Assembly (NCBI RefSeq): GCF_036946125.1
Contig: NZ_JAQIJT010000001.1
Coordinates: 248,001 to 312,000, forward strand
From: Sphingomonas adhaesiva
GTDB lineage: Bacteria > Pseudomonadota > Alphaproteobacteria > Sphingomonadales > Sphingomonadaceae
DNA: 64,000 nt
Reading direction: 5' to 3'
In this document: positions 51,374-60,647 of the stretch, piece by piece
Layout: each line of letters begins with the position of its first letter
How positions within the stretch are numbered: position 1 is the first letter of the stretch
Notes under the pieces: model-generated
Told to the model about the DNA's origin: nothing
Databases searched by the model: none
What the model saw: only the letters and a program-made list of their open reading frames with translations
Made by a program: the position numbers and the translations under genes

Positions 51374-53776
51374 TCAGCGCCCCTTCTTCTTCCCCGTCGG
51401 GACCGTCACCGCCACCGCGTCGTCGGGGGCGTCGTGCAGCTTCAGGTACAGCGTCCCCGCCGCGGGCCGGGGCACCTCCAGCGTGGTACCGACGAACCCC
51501 AGCGGCACCGCCTGCGCCTTCGCGAACGTCTCCTCCGGCGACACCGCGGCGATCAGGAACAGCCGCTCCCCCGCCAGCGTACACGCCCCCGCCGCGGGGC
51601 AGGCGAGCGCCGTCACCGCGGGCAGCCGGACGACGCGCGCCAGCGGCTGCCATTCGCCCGTCAGGTCGCCCTGCACCAGCCGCATCTTGATCGGCCCCAC
51701 CGCCGCCGCGCCCAGCGCCTCCTTCGGCACCAGCGCGCCCACCGCGACGTCGCCGCCGAGCAGCTGGAGCGCGCCCGACGCCACGGTGAGCCTCGCGGTC
51801 GCGGTATCGTCCGCGATCGCCACCTCGATCGCGTCGCCCGCGCTCAGCCGCGTGTTCACCGCCCGCACCGAGAAGGTCAGCCGCGCCTCCGGCGACAGCG
51901 CATTGTCGGGCAGGTTCAGCGTCACGCCCCCCTCGACCGGCGGCGTCTCCACGTTGCGGCTCACCAGCTCGACGCGCGGGCGCGGCGCGGTGATCGTCGC
52001 GCGTACCGTCGTCACGCGCCCGTCGTGCAGGGTGACGCGCGCGTCGCTCGTCCCGGTCGGAAGCGTGCCGGTCGACCCGGTGGTGGCGAGTACCAGCCGG
52101 TCGCCGCCCCCGGCGTCGCGGGTCAGCGTGGCCGGCGTGAAGGTCAGCCCCGCCACCTCCAGCCGCTCGACCTGATCCAGCCGCGCGCCCACCAGCCGGC
52201 CGTCCGTGTCGCCGGTGTAGAGCGTGAAGCCCTCCAGCCGGCTCGCCTCGCTCTGCCCCTTCAGCGGGATCTGCGCGGGCGCGGCAGCGCCGTAATGCGC
52301 CACCAGCAGCGTCATGTCGCCGGGGCGCACCCGCGCGAGCGGCAGCGTGGCGACGATCGCATCGCCGCCGTCCGCCTTCCACTCGACCGCCTTTGCGCTA
52401 CCCGCCTTGTCGCGCAGGCTCACCTGCTCGACGCAGGCCGAAGCACCGCCCTGCAGCGTCAGCGGCGTGTCGCGGCCGACGACGACCGCATTGTCGGGCC
52501 GGGGCGCCCAGGCGGCGGGCGCACCGTTCTGCAACGGAAAGCGCGGACCGGAGAAGGTGTCGAACCCCCAGCGCCCGGTCAGCACCGCCTCGCCGATCGC
52601 CGCGGTGCCGATGGCGGCGACATCGCCGGTCGGGACCAGCCCGCCGCGTTCCGCATCGGCGCGCAGCGGCAGGTCGACGGTCCGCCCGTCCGCCAGCACC
52701 ACGCGCAGCGACAGGTCGCGCGCATAATCGGTGGCGAAGACCAGCGGCGCATCGTCCAGCGCCAGCGCCAGTCCGGGGCGCATCAGGCACACCGCGTCCT
52801 TCATCGCCGCCCGGAGCGCGGGGGGCGGGCCGGCGTTGATCGGGGGCAGCGGCGCGACCAGCACCGATTTCGGGTTCTGGAACGACGGCGGATTGTTGAG
52901 CTGGAGCCGCAGCGTGTCGCCCGCCCCCACCGCCAGTGCGGGCGCATATTGATAGTCGGCGCTGCGGAAGACGCCGAACAGCCGCGCGAAATCGCGCGCG
53001 AGCGAGATATAGGGGCTGTAGAATCCGGCCCCGCCCTCCTTCGTCGCGGCCAGCGAATAGGCCAGCTGCGTCGGCGTGCCCCCCAGCATCTCCGCCAGCG
53101 ACGTGCCGCGCCCGGTCTGGAGCACCAGCCCGTCGCGGTTCTGCGTCAGGCACGCCGCCTGGAGCGCGCGCGGCCGCGACAGGCAGTCCGCGTTGAGCCG
53201 GATCGCCAGCGTCTGCGCCAGCGTCGTCGATACCGCGCCCAGCCGGTCGGGCGCCGCCTCCTCCACGCGCGCGATTCCGGCGACGAACGCCTCCAGCCGC
53301 GCCCGGTCGAGCGAGGCCTGGAACAGGTCCTGCGACGCGCGCACGAACACGCCGGGCCGCCCGCGCACCGCATTGACCAGCGCGTTGTACCCGCCGCCCG
53401 TCTCCGGTGCGAGGAACGCGATCGCCTGTTCCGCCCCCTCGGGCACCGCGACCTCCAGCGTCGCCTTCTTGCGGTTCCACGTCTCGGCCTTGAAGAACCA
53501 GTTCTTGGGCGGCGGGTTGGTCGCCCCGCGCAGGAACGCGAGCACCAGCAGGTAGCGCGCGGACTGGTCGTCGGGCAGGTCCGCGCTCAGCGTCATGCGA
53601 TCGCCGATGCGCAGCCCCGGGACCTGCGCGATCGGCAGCGACACCGCCCCGCGCGTCACCGTCACCTTCAGCGCCGGCCCGGCCAGATCGAACGTCGCAT
53701 TGCCCTGTCCCATCGCCGGGACCGCGAGCGTGAGCGCGGCGAGGAACGCCAGTATCCGGATAAGCAGGGTTCGCAT
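51374..53776 (-). CDS. Large secreted protein of unknown function
   Basis: An 800-residue protein with a signal peptide (MRTLLIRILAFLAALTLAVP, cleaved near AMGQ). The first 130 residues are beta-rich, followed by a helical segment (about 140-250, FQASLDRARLEAFVAGIARV). From about 380 to the end a series of beta domains resembles Ig-like or repeated strand modules (ARVTLHDGRVTTVRATI; VEGGVTLNLPDNALSPEARL), ending in a basic TGKKKGR. Paired cysteines (CLSRPRALQAAC; CPAAGAC) suggest disulphides. No known domain or catalytic motif is recognised. It is divergent from the flavoprotein/GT-C operon across 135 bp. The ATG at 53776 is preferred over a GTG at 53782. Confidence 0.72.
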   Translation of the reverse strand: MRTLLIRILAFLAALTLAVPAMGQGNATFDLAGPALKVTVTRGAVSLPIAQVPGLRIGDRMTLSADLPDDQSARYLLVLAFLRGATNPPPKNWFFKAETWNRKKATLEVAVPEGAEQAIAFLAPETGGGYNALVNAVRGRPGVFVRASQDLFQASLDRARLEAFVAGIARVEEAAPDRLGAVSTTLAQTLAIRLNADCLSRPRALQAACLTQNRDGLVLQTGRGTSLAEMLGGTPTQLAYSLAATKEGGAGFYSPYISLARDFARLFGVFRSADYQYAPALAVGAGDTLRLQLNNPPSFQNPKSVLVAPLPPINAGPPPALRAAMKDAVCLMRPGLALALDDAPLVFATDYARDLSLRVVLADGRTVDLPLRADAERGGLVPTGDVAAIGTAAIGEAVLTGRWGFDTFSGPRFPLQNGAPAAWAPRPDNAVVVGRDTPLTLQGGASACVEQVSLRDKAGSAKAVEWKADGGDAIVATLPLARVRPGDMTLLVAHYGAAAPAQIPLKGQSEASRLEGFTLYTGDTDGRLVGARLDQVERLEVAGLTFTPATLTRDAGGGDRLVLATTGSTGTLPTGTSDARVTLHDGRVTTVRATITAPRPRVELVSRNVETPPVEGGVTLNLPDNALSPEARLTFSVRAVNTRLSAGDAIEVAIADDTATARLTVASGALQLLGGDVAVGALVPKEALGAAAVGPIKMRLVQGDLTGEWQPLARVVRLPAVTALACPAAGACTLAGERLFLIAAVSPEETFAKAQAVPLGFVGTTLEVPRPAAGTLYLKLHDAPDDAVAVTVPTGKKKGR

Positions 53777-53911
53777 GGCCACGCGCTATAGAACGGTTGC
53801 GCGGTCCGCGTTAACCCCGCGGGCGACCCCGGCATTAACCTTTGCTCAACCACCTTCCTTCATTGCCCGTTCGTCACGGTGGGCGCGGTGGCGCGAGAGA
53901 GGCATTGAGCG

Positions 53912-55438
53912 ATGGCGAATGACGGCAACATGGCAGTGGACGTCGCGATCGTCGGTGCCGGCCCCGCGGGGCTGACCGCGGGCTATCTGCTGACCAGGGC
54001 CGGCTATTCGGTCGCCATCATCGAAAAGGACGCGCATTACGTCGGCGGCATCAGCCGCACCGTGGAGCACAACGGCTTCCGCTTCGACATCGGCGGGCAC
54101 CGCTTCTTCTCGCGCTCGCGCGAGGTGGTCGACCTGTGGAACGAGATCCTGCCGGACGACTTCATCGAGCGCCCGCGGATGAGCCGCATCTATTACGAGG
54201 GCAAGTTCTACAGCTATCCGCTGCGCGCGTTCGAGGCGCTGGGGAACCTCGGCATCGTCCGCTCGACGCTGTGCATGGCGAGCTTCGCCAAGGCCAGGAT
54301 GTTCCCGAAGCGCGACATCCGCAGCTTCGAGGACTGGACCGTCAACGCCTTCGGCCGGAAGCTGTTCTCGATCTTCTTCAAGACCTATACCGAGAAGGTG
54401 TGGGGCATGCCGTGCGACGAGATGAGCGCGGACTGGGCGGCGCAGCGGATCAAGGGGCTGTCGCTGTGGGGCGCGGTGGTCGACGGGCTGAAGCGTTCGC
54501 TCGGTCTCAACAAGCGCCCCAACGACGGCATGCAGACCAAGACGCTGCTGGAGACGTTCCGCTATCCGCGGCTGGGCCCGGGGATGATGTGGGATGCGGC
54601 GCGCGACCGCATCGTCGAGCGCGGCGGGCGGGTGCTGATGGGGCATGCGCTGCGCCAGCTGACCTTCAACGCGGCGACGCAGCGCTGGACCGTCGCCGCG
54701 ACGCATGGCGGTGCCACGGCGACGATCCCCGTCACGATCAACGCCGCGCATGTCATCTCCTCCGCGCCGATGCGCGAGCTGGCGAGCCGGCTCCACCCGC
54801 TGCCCGCGACGCTGCCGGAGGCGGCGAACCTGAAATATCGCGACTTCCTGACGGTGGCGCTGATGATCCGTTCGCCCGATCTGTTCCCGGACAACTGGAT
54901 CTACATCCACGATCCCAAGGTGCAGGTCGGCCGCATCCAGAATTTCCGCAGCTGGTCGCCCGAGATGGTGCCCGATCCCGCGATCGCCTGCGTCGGCCTG
55001 GAATATTTCTGCTTCGAGGGCGACGGGCTGTGGGCGTCGAGCGACGACGAGCTGGTCGCGCTGGCGACCGCCGAGATGGCGGCGCTGGGGCTGTGCGATC
55101 CGCGCCAGGTCGAGGGCGGCGTGGTCGTGCGGCAGGAGAAGGCCTATCCCGTCTACGACGAGGATTATGCACAGAACGTCGACATGCTGCGCCGCGAGAT
55201 CGAGGACCGCTTCCCCACGCTCCATTGCGTCGGGCGCAACGGCATGCATCGCTACAACAATCAGGATCATGCGATGATGACGGCGATGCTGACCGTCCGC
55301 AACATCCAGGCCGGCGCGCGCGTGTACGACGTATGGGCCGTCAACGAGGACGCCGAATATCACGAGAGCGGCAACGAGGGCGAGGCTGCGGCGCTGGCCA
55401 GCGTGCGCCAGGTGCCGGGGCGGCTGAAGGCGGCCTGA
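53912..55438 (+). CDS. FAD-dependent oxidoreductase, UDP-galactopyranose mutase-like
   Basis: A 508-residue flavoprotein. The dinucleotide-binding motif is GAGPAGLTAGYLL (15-27), followed by GGISRTVEHNGFRFDIGGHR. The middle has KLFSIFFKTYTEKVWGMPCD, and the C-terminal FAD block is CVGRNGMHRYNNQDHAMMTA. This set belongs to the amine-oxidase/protoporphyrinogen-oxidase superfamily branch that includes UDP-galactopyranose mutase-like proteins of polysaccharide loci. No signal peptide, so cytosolic. It leads an operon with two polytopic membrane proteins (gaps 22 and 10 bp). The substrate is unknown; a nucleotide sugar or lipid-linked sugar is a reasonable guess. Confidence 0.82.
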   Translation: MANDGNMAVDVAIVGAGPAGLTAGYLLTRAGYSVAIIEKDAHYVGGISRTVEHNGFRFDIGGHRFFSRSREVVDLWNEILPDDFIERPRMSRIYYEGKFYSYPLRAFEALGNLGIVRSTLCMASFAKARMFPKRDIRSFEDWTVNAFGRKLFSIFFKTYTEKVWGMPCDEMSADWAAQRIKGLSLWGAVVDGLKRSLGLNKRPNDGMQTKTLLETFRYPRLGPGMMWDAARDRIVERGGRVLMGHALRQLTFNAATQRWTVAATHGGATATIPVTINAAHVISSAPMRELASRLHPLPATLPEAANLKYRDFLTVALMIRSPDLFPDNWIYIHDPKVQVGRIQNFRSWSPEMVPDPAIACVGLEYFCFEGDGLWASSDDELVALATAEMAALGLCDPRQVEGGVVVRQEKAYPVYDEDYAQNVDMLRREIEDRFPTLHCVGRNGMHRYNNQDHAMMTAMLTVRNIQAGARVYDVWAVNEDAEYHESGNEGEAAALASVRQVPGRLKAA

Positions 55439-55460
55439 TCCGATCGCCCGGAGCCGCCGC

Positions 55461-57263
55461 GTGACCCAGCCGCCACCGGACACCGCCCCGCGCCGTCGCC
55501 TCGTGCTGGCGGTGCTGGGCGGATGGCTGTTCGCCGCCGTCGTCCTGCTCGTGCTCAGCGCCGGCGCCATCGCGCGTCCATTCTACGCAGACCCCGACGA
55601 TGCGATGCGCATCCTGGAGGTGCGCGACTGGCTGGCGGGGCAATCCTGGTTCGATGTCGCGCAGCACCGGCTGAACGGCGGCGCCTTCGCGATGCACTGG
55701 TCGCGGCTGGTCGACCTACCGCTCGCCGCGACCATGCTGCTGCTGCGCCCGGTGCTGGGCGCTGCGCAGGCAGAGGTGGCGGCGGCGGTGATCGTGCCGC
55801 TGCTGACGTTGCTGGCGATCATGGCGTTGGTCGCGTCCATCACGCGGCGGCTGGGCGGGCTGGTGCCGGCGCAGCTGGCGGTGCTGATCGTCGGCTTCGC
55901 CGCGCCTCTGCTGGGACAGGCGCGGCCGCTCAGGGTCGATCACCACGCGTGGCAGATCGTGCTGGCGCTGGTCGCGGTCCGCGCGCTGCTCGGGGCCCCG
56001 ACGGCGCGCAGCGGGGCCACGATCGGGCTGGCGCTTGCGGCGCTGCTGACCGTCTCGCTGGAGGGCCTGCCGATCGCCGCCGCCATCGCCGGGGTGGCGA
56101 CGCTCGCCTGGGCGTGGCGGGGCGACGGCCGCGACGCACCCGCGATGGCATGGACGCTCTTCCTCGCCAGCGCGTTGCTCCAGGCGGCGACCCGCGGACC
56201 CGCGATGTGGGCAAGCGCGTGCGACGCGATGGCCCCCGCGTGGATCGCGAGCCTGGGGGGCGCCGCGATGGGGGTCACGATCGCGGTGGCGGTGTCGCGC
56301 TTCGGACGGATCGCGCGCTTCGGCGGCGTCGCGCTGGGCGGCGCGCTGGCGGCGGGGGTGGTGCTGGTGCTGTCGCCTGCCTGCCTCGCGGGTCCGTTCG
56401 CGACGCTGCCGCCGCGTGTCTTCCGCCTCTGGTACATGATGGTGCTGGAGGGACGGCCGCTGTGGGAACAGGGCTGGTCGCGCGCGGCGCTGACGGTCGG
56501 GCTGCCGCTCGTGGGGCTGATCGGCGCATGGCGCGCGCGGGCGCTGGCGACCCCCGGCGAGCAGCGCACGCGCTGGACGATGCTGCTGGCGATCCAGACC
56601 GCGGCGCTCGCGATCGCGATCATGGTCAACCGCGCCGGGGCAACCGCCAACGCGCTGGCGGTGCCGGGCTCGGCCGTGCTGCTGGTCGCATTGCTGGGTC
56701 GCGCGCGCCGCATCGAGGCGACGGGTCCGCGCGTCCTCGCGACGGTCGGGGCCTTCCTGCTGATCTCGCCGGGGCAGCTGGTCTCCCTGCCGCTGATCGT
56801 ATCCAATGAGGCGGCGGATGCGGTCGGCCCGCCGCGCCATCGCCGCGCCTGCCGCGATGCGGGCGACGCCGCCGCGCTGGCGGCGTTGCCGCAGGCGACC
56901 CTGTTCGCACCGCTCGACATGACACCCGCATTGCTCGTCTCGACCCCACACCATGCGGTGGCGAGCGGCTATCATCGCAACGGCGCGGCGATGGACCGGG
57001 TCGTCCATGCGTTCGTCGCCCCTCCGGACGAAGCACGCGCGCTCGTGACAGCCACGGGGGCCGATTACCTCGTCGCCTGCCCCGGGCTGGGCGATGTCGA
57101 GCTCTATCGCAACGTCGCGCCGCGCGGACTGTGGGCGCGGCTGGAGCGGGGCGAGCGCATCGACTGGCTGCGCCCCGTCCGCCTCGCCGGCCCGGTGCTC
57201 GTCTGGCAGGTGATCCGTCCCGCCGCCGCTGCCCCCTTGCGGGAAAGCCCCGCGCGCCGGTAA
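55461..57263 (+). CDS. GT-C-like (STT3/ArnT-type) membrane glycosyltransferase
   Basis: A 600-residue protein with about twelve hydrophobic helices. The first periplasmic loop has the acidic motif FYADPDDAMR (Asp at 44, 46, 47), then VRDWLAGQSWFDVAQHR and AMHWSRLVDLP, followed by DHHAWQ near 161. This pattern is shared with STT3/ArnT-like GT-C enzymes, which use lipid-phosphate-linked sugars with a catalytic Asp in the first loop. The C-terminal 130 residues form a small soluble periplasmic domain. Acceptor and donor are unknown. Second gene of the flavoprotein operon. Confidence 0.72.
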   Translation: MTQPPPDTAPRRRLVLAVLGGWLFAAVVLLVLSAGAIARPFYADPDDAMRILEVRDWLAGQSWFDVAQHRLNGGAFAMHWSRLVDLPLAATMLLLRPVLGAAQAEVAAAVIVPLLTLLAIMALVASITRRLGGLVPAQLAVLIVGFAAPLLGQARPLRVDHHAWQIVLALVAVRALLGAPTARSGATIGLALAALLTVSLEGLPIAAAIAGVATLAWAWRGDGRDAPAMAWTLFLASALLQAATRGPAMWASACDAMAPAWIASLGGAAMGVTIAVAVSRFGRIARFGGVALGGALAAGVVLVLSPACLAGPFATLPPRVFRLWYMMVLEGRPLWEQGWSRAALTVGLPLVGLIGAWRARALATPGEQRTRWTMLLAIQTAALAIAIMVNRAGATANALAVPGSAVLLVALLGRARRIEATGPRVLATVGAFLLISPGQLVSLPLIVSNEAADAVGPPRHRRACRDAGDAAALAALPQATLFAPLDMTPALLVSTPHHAVASGYHRNGAAMDRVVHAFVAPPDEARALVTATGADYLVACPGLGDVELYRNVAPRGLWARLERGERIDWLRPVRLAGPVLVWQVIRPAAAAPLRESPARR

Positions 57264-57273
57264 GGCGCCGGGG

Positions 57274-58989
57274 ATGCAGGGGGACGACCGGCTTCACTGG
57301 TGGCAGACGCGATGGTTCGTGATCGCGGCCGTGCTCGCGGCGGCGATCCCGTTGTTATACCCCGCGATTCCGCCGATCGTCGATCTGCCGGGGCATATGG
57401 GGCGCTACCGCGTCCAGCTCGATCGCGCCGCCTATCCCTGGCTGCACGACTGGTACAAGTTCGAATGGTCGCTGATCGGCAACCTGGGCGTCGACCTGCT
57501 GATCGAGCCGCTGGCGCCGCTGATCGGGCTGGAGCCGGCGGTCAAGCTGATCGTGCTGACGATCCCGATGCTGACCGTCGCCGGGCTGCTGTGGATCGCG
57601 CGCGAGGTGCATGGCCGCATCCCCGCCACCGCGCTGTTCGCGCTGCCGCTGGCCTATGGCTATCCGTTCCAGTTCGGCTTCGTGAACTTCGCGCTGTCGC
57701 TGGGGCTGGCCTTGTGCCTGTTCGGGCTGTGGCTGCGCATGGCGCGGCTGGGCCGGCTGCGCTTGCGCGCGGCGGTGTTCGTGCCGCTGTCGTGCCTGCT
57801 GTGGCTGTGCCACACCTTCGGCTGGGGCGTGCTGGGAGTGCTGGCCTTTTCCAGCGAGATGATCCGCCAGCACGACCTGCGTCGCGAGCGCGGCAACGGT
57901 CACTGGCTGCACAGCTGGTTCCGCGCCGGGCTCGGCTGCGTGCCGCTGGCGCTGCCGATGCTGCTGATGATCGCGTGGCGATCGGGGGCGGACGTCACGG
58001 GGCAGACCGCCGACTTCTTCTACTGGCGCACGAAGATCGCGTGGGTCGTCATGGCGCTGCGCGACCGCTGGCTGTGGTGGGACATCGTCGGCATGGCGGT
58101 CATCTACCTCGTGCTGTTCAAGGCGCTGCGCGACCCGCGCATCGGCTATTCGCGCCATCTGGGACTGTCGGCGCTGTTCATGCTGGCGGTCTATATCGTG
58201 CTGCCGCGCATCGTCTTCGGCTCGGCCTATGCCGACATGCGGATGGCGCCGTTCCTGATCGCGATCGCGGTGATCGCGATCCGACCGAAGCCGGGGACGA
58301 CCTTCCGCCATACCGCGATCCTTGCCGCGCTGGGGCTCGCCTTCTACGCCGCGCGGCTGACCGGCACGACGATCAGCTATGCCATGTTCGCGCAGGATTA
58401 CGAGGAGGAGCTGGCCGCGCTGCCGCAGGTGCCGATCGGCGCGCGGCTCATCAGCTTCGTCGGACACAATTGCAACAACGCCTGGCGCATGTCGCGGCTG
58501 GAGCACCTCCCCGCGATCGCGCTGGAGCGGCGCATGGCCTATACCGACGATCAATGGTCGATGGCGGGCGCGCAGCTGCTCACCTCGCGCTACGCCGATG
58601 CCGGCGGCTTCGCGCACGATCCGACGCAGATCGTGACCGAGGTGAAGTGCGCGCGCGAATGGTGGCGCCCGATCAACTACGCGCTGGCGCGCTTCCCGCG
58701 CGATGCGTTCGATTACGTCTGGCTGATCCGCCCCCCGGCCTATGACCCGCGCTTCGCCGTCGGGCTGAAGCCGATCTGGCGTGCGCCCGGGGGCACGTCG
58801 GTGCTGTTCGAGATCGATCATTCCGTCCCCGCGCCGGAGGCGACCGACGAGGAACTGGGCGTGCCGCGCTGGCTGATCCTGGCGATGGAGCGCCGCCGTG
58901 CGCGGCTGGAGCGCGCGGAAAAGGCGAAGATGGAGCGCGCCGATCGCCGCGAGCGACTGCAGCGGCTGCGCGAGGAACAGGAGAATTGA
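57274..58989 (+). CDS. Polytopic membrane protein, GT-C-like
   Basis: A 571-residue protein with about eleven hydrophobic helices and a soluble C-terminal third. The first loop after helix 1 carries PPIVDLPGHMGRYRV (Asp37, His41). A D-x-P-x-H motif in this place is typical of several GT-C families and could supply the catalytic Asp. The last 60 residues are a charged coiled coil (RRRARLERAEKAKMERADRR). No named family is certain. It begins ten bases after the preceding GT-C gene, so the two likely act in one envelope-glycan or glycolipid pathway. Confidence 0.68.
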   Translation: MQGDDRLHWWQTRWFVIAAVLAAAIPLLYPAIPPIVDLPGHMGRYRVQLDRAAYPWLHDWYKFEWSLIGNLGVDLLIEPLAPLIGLEPAVKLIVLTIPMLTVAGLLWIAREVHGRIPATALFALPLAYGYPFQFGFVNFALSLGLALCLFGLWLRMARLGRLRLRAAVFVPLSCLLWLCHTFGWGVLGVLAFSSEMIRQHDLRRERGNGHWLHSWFRAGLGCVPLALPMLLMIAWRSGADVTGQTADFFYWRTKIAWVVMALRDRWLWWDIVGMAVIYLVLFKALRDPRIGYSRHLGLSALFMLAVYIVLPRIVFGSAYADMRMAPFLIAIAVIAIRPKPGTTFRHTAILAALGLAFYAARLTGTTISYAMFAQDYEEELAALPQVPIGARLISFVGHNCNNAWRMSRLEHLPAIALERRMAYTDDQWSMAGAQLLTSRYADAGGFAHDPTQIVTEVKCAREWWRPINYALARFPRDAFDYVWLIRPPAYDPRFAVGLKPIWRAPGGTSVLFEIDHSVPAPEATDEELGVPRWLILAMERRRARLERAEKAKMERADRRERLQRLREEQEN

Positions 58990-58995
58990 CGCGCG

Positions 58996-60126
58996 CTACC
59001 CCCGTTTGAACGGGGTCATCGCGTCCATGAACTCTTGGTCCGCCTCCACCGCGGCCCGCTCGCGCGACAGGAAGTCGGCCACCGCGCGGCGGAACCCCGC
59101 ATCCGGGATGTAATGCGCCGACCAGGTCGGCACCGGGACATAGCCGCGCGCCAGCTTGTGCTCGCCCTGCGCGCCCGCCTCGACCGTCGCCAGCCCGCGC
59201 GCGATGGCAGCGTCGATCGCCTGGTAATAGCACAGCTCGAAATGCAGGAACGGCACGTCCTGCGTGCACCCCCAATAACGGCCATAGAGCGCGTGCTCGC
59301 CGATCAGGTTGAGTGCCCCCGCGATCGGCACGCCCTCGCGCTCCGCCAGGATCAGCAGCACGCGCTCCCCCAGCGCCGCCCCCAGCAGCGGGAAGAAGGC
59401 GCGCGTCAGATACGGCTGGCCCCACTTCCGGCTGCCCGTGTCCTGGTAGAAGGTCCAGAACGCGTCCCATTCGCGCGCACCGATCTGCGCGCCGGTCAGG
59501 TGACGGATCGTCAGCCCCTCGACCGCGGCGGCGCGTTCCTTGCGGATCGCCTTCCTCTTGCGGCTGGACAGCGCGGCGAGGAAGTCGTCGAACGTCGAAT
59601 AGCCGTCGTTGCGCCAGTGGAACTGCGTCCCCTCGCGCACCAGCCACCCCGCCGCCTCGAACGCCGGCACCTGCTCGGGCGCGACGAAGGTGGCATGCGC
59701 GGACGACAGCTGGTGCCGGTCGGTCACCGCCTCCAGCGCCGCGATCAGCGCCGGCGCGGCGGCGGGATCGCGCAGCAGCAGCCGCGGCCCGGGCACCGGG
59801 GTGAACGGGACCGCCACCTGCAACTTGGGATAATAGCTGCCCCCGGCGCGCTCCCACGCATCGGCCCAGGCATGGTCGAAGACATATTCGCCCTGGCTGT
59901 GCGTCTTGGCATAGGCCGGGGCGATCGCCGCGGGCGTGCCGTCCGCCCCATCCACCACGATCGGGATCGGCTGCCATCCGCTGCGCCCGCCGACGCTGCC
60001 CGATTGCTCCAGCGCCGCGAGAAAGGCGTGGGCGAGGAACGGGTTGGCGGTGCCGGCGCAGGCATCCCATTGCTCGGCCGGGATGGCGGCCACGCCATCG
60101 GCGATACGCGCGGTCAGCGAGGTCAT
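58996..60126 (-). CDS. FemAB/GNAT-like acyltransferase (DUF482 type)
   Basis: A 376-residue soluble protein. NPFLAHAFLAALEQSGSVG and DHAWADAWERAGGSYYPKLQ open the N-lobe. The second GNAT lobe has SSRKRKAIRKERAA, TFYQDTGSRKWGQPYLTRAF and HFELCYYQAIDAAIARG. This is the DUF482 family of peptidoglycan-biosynthesis-type GNAT proteins, related to FemAB aminoacyltransferases. The activity is unproven. It is the last gene of a leftward operon DUF3572-HAD-RidA-this gene, and converges on the GT-C-like gene with six bases between. Confidence 0.83.
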   Translation of the reverse strand: MTSLTARIADGVAAIPAEQWDACAGTANPFLAHAFLAALEQSGSVGGRSGWQPIPIVVDGADGTPAAIAPAYAKTHSQGEYVFDHAWADAWERAGGSYYPKLQVAVPFTPVPGPRLLLRDPAAAPALIAALEAVTDRHQLSSAHATFVAPEQVPAFEAAGWLVREGTQFHWRNDGYSTFDDFLAALSSRKRKAIRKERAAAVEGLTIRHLTGAQIGAREWDAFWTFYQDTGSRKWGQPYLTRAFFPLLGAALGERVLLILAEREGVPIAGALNLIGEHALYGRYWGCTQDVPFLHFELCYYQAIDAAIARGLATVEAGAQGEHKLARGYVPVPTWSAHYIPDAGFRRAVADFLSRERAAVEADQEFMDAMTPFKRG

Positions 60127-60145
60127 CCCCGCCTAATTAGGAACG

Positions 60146-60616
60146 TCACAGCGCCGGCGCCACCTCGATGATCGCATCCACCTCCACCGCGGCGCCCAGC
60201 GGCAGCGCGGCCACGCCCACCGCGGCGCGGGCGTGCTTGCCCGCATCGCCGAACAGCTTGACCATCAGCTCCGACGCGCCGTTGGCGACCTTGGGATGAT
60301 CCGCGAAGTCCGCGGTCGAATTGACGAACACGCCCAGCTTCACGACGCGCGCGACGCGCCCCAGATTGCCGATATGCGCCTTCACCTGCGCCACGACCAT
60401 CAGCGCGCAGCGCTGCGCCGCGTCCTGCCCGTCCTCCAGCGAGAAGCCGTCGCCGAGCCGCCCGGTCACGACCTTGCCGTCCCTGAACGGCAGCTGGCCC
60501 GAGACGTGGAGGAGCCCGCCCGCCTCGACGACGGGAACATAGGCGGCGATGGGGGCCGCGGCCTGCGGCAGTTCGAGGCCGAGGTCCTGGAGCGTGCGGT
60601 CGATGCGATCGGTCAT
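60146..60616 (-). CDS. RidA family protein
   Basis: A 156-residue protein of the YjgF/YER057c/UK114 family, longer-form subgroup: PVVEAGGLLHVSGQLPFRDG, AAQRCALMVVAQVKAHIGNL, and RAAVGVAALPLGAAVEVDAI, with the family Arg of the R-x-x-V-G-V type. RidA proper deaminates reactive enamine/imine intermediates; the subgroup without all the RidA residues may have other functions. It lies in the operon between the HAD hydrolase and FemAB-like genes. Confidence 0.87.
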   Translation of the reverse strand: MTDRIDRTLQDLGLELPQAAAPIAAYVPVVEAGGLLHVSGQLPFRDGKVVTGRLGDGFSLEDGQDAAQRCALMVVAQVKAHIGNLGRVARVVKLGVFVNSTADFADHPKVANGASELMVKLFGDAGKHARAAVGVAALPLGAAVEVDAIIEVAPAL

Positions 60617-60647
60617 CCGCGCTGCTTGCGGCGACCGGCGAGCGCGG

